A stretch of 15,056 bases of DNA from GCA-2688775 sp035288865 (GCA_035288865.1 DATDZA010000045.1:1-15056), one strand, 5' to 3'. Shown: positions 1 through 6,920, numbered from the stretch's first letter. The notes: generated by a model not told the origin, from the sequence alone. A program made the numbers and translations.

Positions 1-219
1 GAGATAATGAAGAGAAAAGGCTCGAAGCCGAGCCCCGGCACAATTTATCCGGTTCTGAAATTTCTGAATGAAAGCGGCTTCATAAACGAAATCAAGAGCA
101 GCAGCAAGACAAAGCAATACAGAATAACACAATCCGGGCAGAAAGAGCTCAAATTGGCCACAAAAAAATTCTGCGAAATATTTTATGACATGAAAGGTGA
201 ATTCAGCAAAAAATGTTGA
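1..219 (+). CDS. PadR-family transcriptional regulator, C-terminal part (cut by window edge)
   Basis: The frame is open from the first base, so the gene begins upstream of the window; the ATG at position 7 is probably internal. The visible 72 residues carry the PadR winged-helix signature: SPGTIYPVLKFLNESGFI is the recognition helix and the turn into the wing, followed by a QYRITQSGQKEL wing strand. PadR proteins are usually about 100-120 residues and act as small dimeric DNA-binding repressors, so roughly the first third is missing here. The C-terminal helix after QKEL is short, as in the small PadR subfamily. The same-strand HAD phosphatase begins 118 bp downstream with its own promoter, so co-regulation is not implied. 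The fold is fairly certain; the ligand and targets cannot be told. Confidence 0.8.
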   Translation, partial: EIMKRKGSKPSPGTIYPVLKFLNESGFINEIKSSSKTKQYRITQSGQKELKLATKKFCEIFYDMKGEFSKKC

Positions 220-307
220 AATTTAATAGTATTTGATTAATCACATTATAGTTATAATTTAATAATTATACTTTAAATTTCTTGAAATATTTTTCAAATT
301 AATAACC

Positions 308-315
308 TTTAAATT
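308..315 (+). promoter_or_regulatory. TATA-like box for the HAD phosphatase gene
   Basis: TTTAAATT is centred about 27 bp before the ATG at 338, the distance expected between an archaeal TATA box and the transcription start. No Shine-Dalgarno sequence precedes that ATG. A leaderless transcript is therefore inferred, and this supports 338 over the upstream TTG at 314 as the start. Confidence 0.55.
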
Positions 316-337
316 GAGATGTACTTCTCCCAATATC

Positions 338-994
338 ATGTCAAAATACAAATTGGTGTGTTTCGACGTTGATGGAACTTTGATAGACAACGTTACTTTC
401 TCCTGGCAGGTTTTTCATGACTATTTCAATACAGACAAACACAGACGAGAGGATGCCAAAAGAAAATTCTTTGGCGGAAAGATAACTTACATGCAGTGGG
501 CAGAGCATGACATAAATTTATGGCGCGAAAAGAATGCCAAAAAGGATGATTTCTTTAGGGCTTTAGACGTCCTGTGCCTGATGGAGGGTGCTATTGACAC
601 GCTGGAAGATCTCAAGAGGCACGGCATGAAATTGGCAATAATCTCTGGCTCCCTCAATGTGCTTCTGGATAAATTTATTCCAAATTACCGTGATCTTTTT
701 GATGACGTATTTTTGAGCAGGATTTATTTTGATGAAGATGGAAACATAGATAAAGTCGAGGCAACAGAATTCGATATGGATGGCAAAGTGATTGCACTCA
801 GAAAAATAGCTGAAAGGGAAGGGCTAAGCCTGAAAGAATGCGTTTTTATCGGAGATTATCTTAACGACATAAAAATATTAAAAGAAGCGGGACTAGGCAT
901 AGCGTTCAATTGCAAGCATGATGAGGTGAAAACGGCTGCAGATGTTGTCATAGAGAAAAAAGATTTAAGGGAAATTTTGAAATATATTTTATGA
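338..994 (+). CDS. HAD-superfamily phosphatase, phosphoserine-phosphatase-like
   Basis: This 218-residue protein has all four HAD motifs in order. Motif I is FDVDGTL, with nucleophile D10 and acid/base D12. Motif II is the serine of IISGS (about S103). The motif III lysine lies in the DGKVIAL stretch (about K150). Motif IV is GDYLND (about D173 and D177). The helical cap between motifs I and II, with the GGKITYMQWAEHDI stretch, resembles the C1 cap of SerB-type phosphatases, so hydrolysis of a small phosphomonoester such as phosphoserine is the closest guess; substrate cannot be fixed from motifs. An upstream in-frame TTG at 314 would add eight residues, but it overlaps the TATA box, so the ATG at 338 is preferred. 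The stop codon abuts the stop of the convergent phosphopantothenate synthetase gene. Confidence 0.85.
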   Translation: MSKYKLVCFDVDGTLIDNVTFSWQVFHDYFNTDKHRREDAKRKFFGGKITYMQWAEHDINLWREKNAKKDDFFRALDVLCLMEGAIDTLEDLKRHGMKLAIISGSLNVLLDKFIPNYRDLFDDVFLSRIYFDEDGNIDKVEATEFDMDGKVIALRKIAEREGLSLKECVFIGDYLNDIKILKEAGLGIAFNCKHDEVKTAADVVIEKKDLREILKYIL

Positions 995-1720
995 GTTTCT
1001 AATTTCGCTCAGTGCTTCTTCAAGAATTTTTTTGTTATTGTAATTATTCACTATTTTTTCAAATTTAGTTTTATCATAATTTTTCAATTGTTTTACGGTC
1101 TTAATCAATAATGGCATTGTCCTGATTATATTGTCTACAATAGTTACTGTAGCCTTTTGCGCTGTTCTTGATAATGGGTTCAAGTCTATTGTAATTACTT
1201 TCTTTCCATTTTTTATTAATGCTTCTGTCCTGTCACCGTCTTCGAGCGGAACAAAAACTACGTCAGCTTTCAAAATACCGTTTGGATTTACATATTTTCT
1301 ATTGGAATCAAGAAACTTTATTTTATGACTTTTATCAGGCATTAGGATATTTTTTGCACCGTGTTTTTCAAGGTGATGTTTTATTTTAATTTCTCTTTTT
1401 CTAGATGAATGAAATATATTAATCTCTAAAGGAGCATTGATTAATATTGATAATTGAACTAAATCTCTCGGAATCAAAACTGAAGTATTTCCGTTTACAG
1501 AAATAACTGGGTGCTTGGCATTTAGTAACAGGGCAGCCGCAGCTTCAATTGATTTCTCGGCAAATTTATTTGTTTTTTCTCCTATGAGATAATCAAATGC
1601 CTCTCCTCTTCCGTGAGCAATCAATCCATGAATTGAGGTAACTCCCTTTCTTATCCCGCTGACTATCAAATCCCTGTTTTTTAATGATTTATACCTTGGA
1701 TGGGATTTTGGCAGTTTCAT
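989..1720 (-). CDS. 4-phosphopantoate--beta-alanine ligase (archaeal phosphopantothenate synthetase)
   Basis: This 243-residue protein matches the archaea-specific phosphopantothenate synthetase family (COG1701), which joins 4-phosphopantoate and beta-alanine using ATP to give 4'-phosphopantothenate in the archaeal CoA route. The family signature is plain: SHPRYKSLKNRDLIVSGI near the N-terminus, then GLIAHGRGEAFDYLIGEKT (about 32-50), a SVNGNTSVL strand (about 74) and PLEDGDRTEAL (about 158). Length is close to the family's usual 240-260. Its ATG overlaps the stop of pantoate kinase in an ATGA junction, so the enzyme is translationally coupled to the one making its substrate. The gene ends against the HAD phosphatase stop, leaving no intergenic terminator. 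The assignment is strong. Confidence 0.93.
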   Translation of the reverse strand: MKLPKSHPRYKSLKNRDLIVSGIRKGVTSIHGLIAHGRGEAFDYLIGEKTNKFAEKSIEAAAALLLNAKHPVISVNGNTSVLIPRDLVQLSILINAPLEINIFHSSRKREIKIKHHLEKHGAKNILMPDKSHKIKFLDSNRKYVNPNGILKADVVFVPLEDGDRTEALIKNGKKVITIDLNPLSRTAQKATVTIVDNIIRTMPLLIKTVKQLKNYDKTKFEKIVNNYNNKKILEEALSEIRNS

Positions 1721-2553
1721 ATTAAGTGCGCACCTTCGTCTGAAATCCTGAATTTCAGCGCTCCTTTAAAGCTTTTGTCGCTGAAAACAGAATTTCCCAG
1801 CATTATCATCGATGCATTTCCATTATTTTTTTCTATGCTTTTTATCGCTTCCATGGTTTTTTTATCTTTTAGCAATCCGCTGTTGATTGAAAATTCCTTT
1901 GAAATGTTTATTAATTCCTTGAATATTATATTTTGACTATCTTCAATCAGATTTTTTATTTTACCCAAAGATACAGTAGCTGTATCATTGATTTTGTTTC
2001 TTATTTTTGTGTTGGTTAGTATTGATTTGGTGGAGATTTTGCTGTAATATCGGCAAAAAACATCAATATTGCTTAATGGCACTTTTACTATTTCAAAGCT
2101 TGAGCTCGGCTTCAATTTGACGCAAAATCCGCCGTAAAACTGGTTTACAACGTCCCCCAATCCAGTTTTATTCTTGACTTCTGCAATATGGGCGATTATT
2201 GCCAATCTCTTGTTTGTTTTTTTTAGATTTAATAATTTATTAATTGCATAAGCACTTGCCAAGGCGCTTGCCCCGCTTAGCCCAAAGCCGCATCCCAATG
2301 GCAATTTTGATTTTATATTTATTTTTAAATTTTTATTTGTTAATTTTTTGATCACACTTTTTACAGCCGGGAAATTTATTGATTTCTTATTAAAAATAAT
2401 TTCATTTCTTTTTGACTTTGCAGCTTCGACAATAACTCCTTGGTTTAGCGTAAATCCAACCCCATAAGAGCCCATCCATCTGGGGTTTTTGTGGTCGTAT
2501 ATCTTGAAAATGCAGCTTATGTTCGCAGGAGCAAATGCTTTTGCAGAGTTCAT
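1717..2553 (-). CDS. Pantoate kinase (GHMP family)
   Basis: Archaeal pantoate kinase (COG1829) phosphorylates pantoate to 4-phosphopantoate; with the following ligase it replaces bacterial pantothenate synthetase plus pantothenate kinase. The 278-residue sequence starts AKAFAPANISCIFKI, the GHMP N-terminal strand, followed by GSYGVGFTL. The glycine-rich nucleotide loop LPLGCGFGLSGASAL lies at about 84-98, and GLGDV at about 131-135 is a likely catalytic or metal region. The ATG at 2553 is preceded by a TATA-like box about 25 bp upstream and no ribosome binding site, which suggests a leaderless mRNA carrying both genes. The 10-mer CAACCTAATT just before the ATG also occurs before the neighbouring TrmB gene. 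The assignment is strong. Confidence 0.92.
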   Translation of the reverse strand: MNSAKAFAPANISCIFKIYDHKNPRWMGSYGVGFTLNQGVIVEAAKSKRNEIIFNKKSINFPAVKSVIKKLTNKNLKINIKSKLPLGCGFGLSGASALASAYAINKLLNLKKTNKRLAIIAHIAEVKNKTGLGDVVNQFYGGFCVKLKPSSSFEIVKVPLSNIDVFCRYYSKISTKSILTNTKIRNKINDTATVSLGKIKNLIEDSQNIIFKELINISKEFSINSGLLKDKKTMEAIKSIEKNNGNASMIMLGNSVFSDKSFKGALKFRISDEGAHLI

Positions 2554-2573
2554 AGAATTAGGTTGTTTATATC

Positions 2574-2582
2574 TTTTAAAAA
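2574..2582 (-). promoter_or_regulatory. TATA-like box for the pantoate kinase/phosphopantothenate synthetase operon
   Basis: On the minus strand TTTTTAAAA is centred about 25 bp before the pantoate kinase ATG, in the 37-bp gap after the TrmB stop. The spacing suits a leaderless start at the ATG, so the CoA pair probably has its own promoter rather than depending on the regulator's transcript. Confidence 0.5.
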
Positions 2583-2590
2583 GTTAATGA

Positions 2591-3331
2591 TTATTTTATT
2601 ATTTCTGCCTTTTTCCAGACTTTGTCGAAATAGTGTTTTAATGCTTTTGAAAGTTCTTCGCTTTGGATTAATATATTGGTTCTATCTAAAAAATTTTTTT
2701 TGTTTAATATCTGTATATTGGATTCTTTTCCATCTTTGATAAATATTCTGAGTTCCTGCACAGGATAAAATCGGACTTCTAAGCCATAACCTAAAATTTC
2801 CCTAATTAGTGCTCTATTTTCCTTTTTAGTGGCTAGAATTCTTATTTTAAGTCCTTTTGAAATCTTATCCAGCAAAATCCTTTTTGTTAGCGTTTGGATG
2901 ATTTCAAATGTAAACATCATATCTATTGATTTGGAGGCTGAATCCATTAGATAATGATTTGCAGTAAACGCATTTTTCTTACCTCTAAAGATTGAAACCT
3001 TTTCGTCAGTTTCTTTTGTTCTAAGGCTGCTAAGCTGTTTTATTCTCTTTGGTAGATTTTTTTCAAGTTCAATTAAATTTTCTTTTTTTAATTTTATATA
3101 CTGCTTAAGGGCGATTTCCGGGTCGATAGCTTTGAACAATTTTGGTTTTGCATTCATAATGGAAACAAATCCCTTATCTGATAATTTGTAAATAGTCTCA
3201 TATATTTTTCCCTGTGGCACATTGCTTGCCATACTTGTTTTAAGCCCTGTTAAAGTGCCGTCTCTAACTAATGTGATATACACTTTGCTTTCGTATTCGG
3301 ATAGCCCTAAACTTCTTAATTCTTGTTCCAT
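2591..3331 (-). CDS. TrmB-family transcriptional regulator
   Basis: The 246-residue protein opens with LRSLGLSEYESKVYITLVRDG and continues with VPQGKIYETIYKLSDKGFV, the hallmark TrmB winged helix (about 1-75). A lysine/glutamate-rich helix (about 78-105) is likely the dimerising coiled coil. The C-terminal half (about 110-246), with KVSIFRGKKNAF and LKIRILATKKENRAL, resembles the PLD-like effector-sensing domain of shorter TrmB proteins. It lacks the extra C-terminal domain of the roughly 340-residue sugar-binding TrmB of Thermococcales. It is divergent from the split-dikinase operon across an 85-bp gap holding an inverted repeat, the usual layout for a local regulator that also controls itself. 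The same-strand CoA pair lies 37 bp downstream. The family is certain; ligand and targets are inferred or unknown. Confidence 0.88.
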   Translation of the reverse strand: MEQELRSLGLSEYESKVYITLVRDGTLTGLKTSMASNVPQGKIYETIYKLSDKGFVSIMNAKPKLFKAIDPEIALKQYIKLKKENLIELEKNLPKRIKQLSSLRTKETDEKVSIFRGKKNAFTANHYLMDSASKSIDMMFTFEIIQTLTKRILLDKISKGLKIRILATKKENRALIREILGYGLEVRFYPVQELRIFIKDGKESNIQILNKKNFLDRTNILIQSEELSKALKHYFDKVWKKAEIIK

Positions 3332-3345
3332 TTTAAACTAAATTA

Positions 3346-3371
3346 GGTTGAAACAACCACTAATAGTTGTT
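3346..3371. promoter_or_regulatory. Inverted-repeat operator candidate between TrmB and the dikinase operon
   Basis: Two nested perfect inverted repeats share a half-site. GGTTG-AAA-CAACC spans 3346-3358, and AACAAC-N8-GTTGTT spans 3352-3371, so three GTTG/CAAC half-sites lie within 26 bp. The element ends just before the rightward TATA box and covers the place where a leftward TATA box for TrmB would be expected. Binding here could activate or repress the operon and repress TrmB itself. That TrmB is the binding protein is inferred from position only. Confidence 0.5.
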
Positions 3372-3375
3372 CATG

Positions 3376-3387
3376 ATATTTAAATAT
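3376..3387 (+). promoter_or_regulatory. TATA box for the split-dikinase operon
   Basis: ATATTTAAATAT is a perfect 12-bp palindrome lying directly downstream of the inverted repeat. Transcription should begin near 3404-3410. That is 7-13 bp before the ATG at 3417, or almost exactly at the in-frame GTG at 3408. Confidence 0.6.
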
Positions 3388-3416
3388 TGCGGTGTGATTT
3401 CTTGGAAGTGATTAAA

Positions 3417-3869
3417 ATGACAAAAAAACCCCAAAAAGCAATTGCTTACAATCTTGATACTTTGGTAGAAAAAATAGATGCTTTTGGACAAAAAAATATT
3501 GGAATCCCCCTTAATGGATCTGAAGTGACTCTTGATAAGGCTTTGCAAGCAGGAAATTCAAACATTCTTTATTCCGACGTTTCGGAAGAAAAACTAAAAA
3601 TGATACTTGAGCGCCTAGGATGGAACAAATTAATCCAACATAACTTTGGAACGCCAGATTACCCTCAAATTTTAGATAGAACATGCCCATTGTCTTATGT
3701 TAGATTAGTGCGACTTGCAAATGATCAAGGATTTAATTTGAGGCATTTTGTCACACATGAATTTGATGAAGCCAGAGCAGCAGCAGAAGTAATGTATGTT
3801 TCCCTTATAGGTTATCATAGGAGAATTCGAGTTTATCCAAGTTTTTACGAAATGGCGATTAAACGCTAA
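3417..3869 (+). CDS. Protein of unknown function, first gene of the split-dikinase operon
   Basis: I do not recognise this 150-residue protein. It is soluble, with no signal peptide or membrane helix. Its N-terminal half has a KAIAYNLDTLVEKIDAFG helix and a SEEKLKMILERLGWNK helix. The C-terminal half is richer in aromatic and basic residues (TCPLSYVRLVRLANDQGF, then HFVTHEFDEARAAAEVMY, ending in GYHRRIRVYPSFYEMAIKR) and looks like the more constrained part. GGAAGTGA at 3404-3411, six bases before the ATG at 3417, could serve as a ribosome binding site. However, the promoter also permits a leaderless GTG start at 3408, adding three residues. The next gene follows after 13 bp, so it is very likely co-transcribed with the dikinase subunits and may be their partner or substrate protein; that role is only inference. 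Confidence 0.75.
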   Translation: MTKKPQKAIAYNLDTLVEKIDAFGQKNIGIPLNGSEVTLDKALQAGNSNILYSDVSEEKLKMILERLGWNKLIQHNFGTPDYPQILDRTCPLSYVRLVRLANDQGFNLRHFVTHEFDEARAAAEVMYVSLIGYHRRIRVYPSFYEMAIKR

Positions 3870-3882
3870 AGATTGAGGTTTT

Positions 3883-4977
3883 ATGAATAACGGGAAAAAA
3901 TCAAGGCTTACTTTACTTACTCATTTCCTGACCAGAGATGCTCCGCTTATTGCCATGGAAGCATGGTATAATGGAAGAATGTACAAATTTAATGAATACA
4001 CAGGATTAATTTATCATACAACTTTATTTAGGCATAACGATAAAGTTTTTGAATTTTATACAGATCTCAAAAGCTTTGAAGAAAAACTTCCAAAGAATTT
4101 GTCAATTTGGATTAAGGCTAATGAAAATAAGTTCATGAAAATTCATGAAATGATGATCAATTCTTTGAACAAAATAAAGGAAATACAAAATTCTCCAATC
4201 AAAACAGAAAAAGAAATGCTTGATGCCCTTAAGGATATAACTGACTTATGGTCTAATGGGTATATCGGAGTTTTGATCTCCCACCACCTTGCAATGTTTC
4301 ATGAAAAATTTATGAAAAAAGGGATTAGATTATATGAAGACCGAATTGTAAGTAAGGCAATTTCATGGAGGAAGGCAGAAGGTAATGTTTTCTTCAATGA
4401 CGGGGTTGAAGCAATAAACCTGCTCTTGGATAAAATCGCCGATATTAAAAAATGCAACGCAGAAGATTTAAAACACTTAACACTTAAGGAGTTAGGAGAT
4501 TTTATTAAAAACACTAAACTTTCAGACAAGATAAATCAAAGGAAAAAATTTCCTTATATCTACTTCAAAGACAAAGTTATTCATTATAAAGGCACAAGTT
4601 CTTTTTTGAAGAAATTTGGCATTAAATTAAACAAAGAAAAACCGCTAAGTGGCATAGCAGAAATAAAAGGTTCAGTTGCAAATAAAGGAAAAGTAAAAGG
4701 AACTGTAAAAATAATCACAAATAGAAGGCAACTTGGAAACTTTGCAGACGGCGATGTAATAGTTGCCAATATGACTTCTCCCTGGTATGTTCCAATCATG
4801 GAAAAATCTGGTGCAATTGTGACAGATGAAGGCGGCATAACCTGCCACGCCGCTATAATATCACGCGAAATGAACAAACCGTGTATAATTGGAACAAAAT
4901 TTGCAACCAAAGTACTAAAGGATGGCGATTTGGTGGAAGTTGATGCAAACACCGGTATAGTTAAAAAATTAAAATGA
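3883..4977 (+). CDS. PEP-utilizer phosphohistidine (mobile) domain protein with unknown N-terminal domain
   Basis: Residues about 255-364 form the swivelling phosphohistidine domain of PEP synthase/pyruvate phosphate dikinase enzymes. It has GDVIVANMTSPWYVPIME, then TDEGGITCHAAIISRE with the predicted phospho-accepting H322, then PCIIGTKFA and the closing LVEVDANTGIVKKL strand. The first 250 or so residues are helical and unrecognised (LTRDAPLIAMEAWYNGRMY, YTGLIYHTTLF, WSNGYIGVLISHHLAMFH), and take the position of a substrate-binding domain. No ATP-binding domain precedes the swivel domain and no PEP/pyruvate TIM barrel follows it. GAGG sits about five bases before the ATG. The stop overlaps the next start (ATGA, 4974-4977), implying stoichiometric synthesis with the ATP-binding subunit. 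I infer that it receives phosphate from that subunit and passes it to an unknown acceptor. Confidence 0.85.
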   Translation: MNNGKKSRLTLLTHFLTRDAPLIAMEAWYNGRMYKFNEYTGLIYHTTLFRHNDKVFEFYTDLKSFEEKLPKNLSIWIKANENKFMKIHEMMINSLNKIKEIQNSPIKTEKEMLDALKDITDLWSNGYIGVLISHHLAMFHEKFMKKGIRLYEDRIVSKAISWRKAEGNVFFNDGVEAINLLLDKIADIKKCNAEDLKHLTLKELGDFIKNTKLSDKINQRKKFPYIYFKDKVIHYKGTSSFLKKFGIKLNKEKPLSGIAEIKGSVANKGKVKGTVKIITNRRQLGNFADGDVIVANMTSPWYVPIMEKSGAIVTDEGGITCHAAIISREMNKPCIIGTKFATKVLKDGDLVEVDANTGIVKKLK

Positions 4978-5693
4978 TAAAAGATTTAAAAGACATTAAA
5001 AGAGAAGAAGTTAATTTATTCGGAGGCAAAGCAGTTAATCTAGGATTTCTAATACAAAATGGATTTAATGTTCCGGAAGGATTTTGTATTTCAACTAAAA
5101 TAAATAAAATTGATAATAAAACCAAAGACAATATAATATCAAAATTTAAGAAATTAAAATCAAAAGTTGCAGTCAGAAGCTCAGCAACCGATGAAGATTC
5201 AGAGAAATCAAGTTTTGCGGGACAATTCGATAGTTTTTTGAATATACAAAATGAAAAACAATTATTTAATGCAATAAAAAACTGTAAAAATTCTATTAAA
5301 TTAGATAGAGCAAAAGCTTATCTTAAAAATAAAAAGCTAAATGATATAAAAATGGCAGTTATCGTGCAAAAAATGGTTGATGCTGATTACGCCGGTGTTA
5401 TTTTCACAGTTGACCCAGTTGATAAAAACTATGTTTTGATAGAAGTTACTAGGGGTTTAGGTGATAAGCTGGTTTCAGGTGAAATTACTCCAGATAATTA
5501 TTTTGTTGACAGAAAAACTCTAAAAATTAAGAATAAATCAGTGTCATTTAAGCTACACAATAATATTATTAAAAATTTATCAAAAACAACTCTAAAGATA
5601 GAATCTACCTTTAAATCTCCCCAAGATATAGAATTTGCAGTCAAAGGCAATAAAATATTTATCCTGCAATCGAGACCTATAACAACCTTATAA
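4974..5693 (+). CDS. Stand-alone PPDK/PEP-synthase N-terminal ATP-binding domain protein (compact)
   Basis: The 239 residues are only the ATP-grasp-like nucleotide-binding domain of PEP synthase-type dikinases, with every core motif present. These are GGKAVNLGFLIQNGFNVPEG (17-36), VAVRSSATDEDSEKSSFAGQ (65-84), MAVIVQKMVDADYAGVIFT (127-145), IEVTRGLGDKLVSGEITPD (156-174), and QDIEFAV followed by ILQSRPIT (217-237). The family domain is usually about 320-350 residues, so this version is shortened, mainly between D179 and Q217. It has no linker to a swivel domain; that domain is encoded by the overlapping upstream gene, the reverse of the normal order. The ATP-binding core is intact, so it is likely active and should phosphorylate the histidine of its partner. 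Its stop abuts that of the convergent CoaBC gene. A broken PEP synthase is unlikely, since both halves are intact. Confidence 0.87.
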   Translation: MIKDLKDIKREEVNLFGGKAVNLGFLIQNGFNVPEGFCISTKINKIDNKTKDNIISKFKKLKSKVAVRSSATDEDSEKSSFAGQFDSFLNIQNEKQLFNAIKNCKNSIKLDRAKAYLKNKKLNDIKMAVIVQKMVDADYAGVIFTVDPVDKNYVLIEVTRGLGDKLVSGEITPDNYFVDRKTLKIKNKSVSFKLHNNIIKNLSKTTLKIESTFKSPQDIEFAVKGNKIFILQSRPITTL

Positions 5694-6920
5694 TCTTTTA
5701 ATTATCTTATCCAGCAACCTATCAGCCACAACTCTTTTATCACTCAACTCGATATGCTCAACTTTTCTCTTTGCGTCAACAATAAAAACTTCATTCGTAT
5801 CTACATCAAATCCTGCATTCTCCCTGCCGACGTCGTTGGCCACAATTAAATCAGAATTTGAAGATTTTAAAAGGTTATAAGCACTTTTTACCAATTTATT
5901 TTTTGAGAAATTATATTCAGCCTTGAATCCAACCAGAAATATTTTCTTTTTTAATTTCTTAATCTTTTCAAGTATTTTTGTTGTTGGTGTTAATTCCAAA
6001 TGCAAGTCCCTGCCGCTTTTAATTTTCCTTTTCTCTTTACTTACTTCAAAATCAGAAACAGCGGCCGCATGAATTATTATATCATAATTTTTTATATTGT
6101 TTTTAATTTTTCCAAACAAATCCTTAACCGTGGAAAATTTTTTATCATTTAAATTATAATAGGGTTCAGCTGAATTATGGCCTCTTAACAATAAAACATC
6201 AGCACCCCTTAAGAACGCTTGTTCTGCTATCATGTTTCCCATCTTTCCTGAGCTTTTATTGGTAATAACCCTTACAGGGTCAATCTCCTCAAAAGTTGCG
6301 CCTGCAGTCACAAGAATTTTTTTGCCCTTGAAATTATTTCTCTGTTTTATTAATGATTCAATTCTTTCAACAATCTTGTTTAATTTTGCCAATCTTCCTA
6401 TTCCTTTGTAGCCGCAGGCTAGTTCCCCATACTCCGGCTCGACAAAATGATAGTTTAACTTCCTTAATTTTGAAACATTTTCCAGCGTGATTGGGTTTTT
6501 CCACATCTTGACATTCATTGCGGGGCATATAAGCACAGGTGCGATTGTCGCAGTTATTGAAGTAGTCAGTAAGTCGTCTGAAATGCCGTTTGCAATTTTG
6601 CCTATTGTATTTGCAGTAGCTGGGCAAATCAAAAATAGGTCAGCAGCATCTGCAAGCGAAATGTGGTTTATCGGTATATTTTTCTTAATATATTCCGCGA
6701 AGTTTACTTTTGGATGAAATAAAGTTGTGTGAACCTCATTTCCTGAGGCTTTTTCAAAATCCTGGATATCCGCAAGATGAGTTGCAGCTTCTGTCATTAT
6801 TACCTGAACATGAGCTCCATTCTTCCTAAATTCTTTTATCAGATTAATAACTTTATAGCACGCAATTCCTCCTGCAACTCCTACAATTATCGTCTTTCCA
6901 TTAAGATTAGATTTTTTCAT
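5688..6920 (-). CDS. coaBC: Bifunctional phosphopantothenoylcysteine decarboxylase / phosphopantothenate--cysteine ligase (CoaBC, Dfp)
   Basis: The 410-residue protein has both Dfp halves. The N-terminal flavoprotein decarboxylase (about 8-190) shows VAGGIACYK for FMN binding, the catalytic histidine in NHISLADAADLFL (H86), PATANTIGKIANGISDDLL, the PAMN motif (133-136), and GELACGYKGIGRL with the active-site cysteine C169. The C-terminal ligase (about 200-410) shows ILVTAGATFEEIDPVRVITN, SSGKMG (224-229), the AAAVSDF strand (285-291), LVGFKAE and LIVANDVG. It adds cysteine to 4'-phosphopantothenate and decarboxylates the product to 4'-phosphopantetheine, following the enzymes encoded at 989-2553. 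Length is normal. A TATA box about 29 bp upstream of the ATG and no ribosome binding site suggest a leaderless start. The preceding NRAMP-like gene ends 46 bp upstream, so some read-through is possible. Confidence 0.95.
   Translation of the reverse strand: MKKSNLNGKTIIVGVAGGIACYKVINLIKEFRKNGAHVQVIMTEAATHLADIQDFEKASGNEVHTTLFHPKVNFAEYIKKNIPINHISLADAADLFLICPATANTIGKIANGISDDLLTTSITATIAPVLICPAMNVKMWKNPITLENVSKLRKLNYHFVEPEYGELACGYKGIGRLAKLNKIVERIESLIKQRNNFKGKKILVTAGATFEEIDPVRVITNKSSGKMGNMIAEQAFLRGADVLLLRGHNSAEPYYNLNDKKFSTVKDLFGKIKNNIKNYDIIIHAAAVSDFEVSKEKRKIKSGRDLHLELTPTTKILEKIKKLKKKIFLVGFKAEYNFSKNKLVKSAYNLLKSSNSDLIVANDVGRENAGFDVDTNEVFIVDAKRKVEHIELSDKRVVADRLLDKIIKRL

Noticed and set aside
253..297. 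Two AT-only inverted repeats (TATAATT-N4-AATTATA and TTGAAA-N4-TTTCAA) between the PadR and HAD genes.
   Set aside because: The spacer is almost purely A and T, where repeats of this size are expected by chance, and neither overlaps the promoter of the HAD gene in a telling way.
314..337. Upstream TTG start for the HAD phosphatase, adding eight residues.
   Set aside because: The TTG overlaps the TATA-like box, and the ATG at 338 lies 27 bp from it and gives the usual short lead before the DVDGT motif.
3387..3416. TTG start at 3387 for the unknown protein of the dikinase operon.
   Set aside because: It overlaps the last base of the palindromic TATA box, so it would lie upstream of the expected transcript start.
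4584..4952. A 122-codon minus-strand open frame.
   Set aside because: It lies entirely antisense to the phosphohistidine domain, which is clearly coding on the plus strand.
3883..5693. The two dikinase genes as one PEP synthase broken by a frameshift.
   Set aside because: The ATP-binding half follows the phosphohistidine half, the reverse of PEP synthase, both are intact, and the junction is a normal ATGA overlap; no barrel remnant is present.
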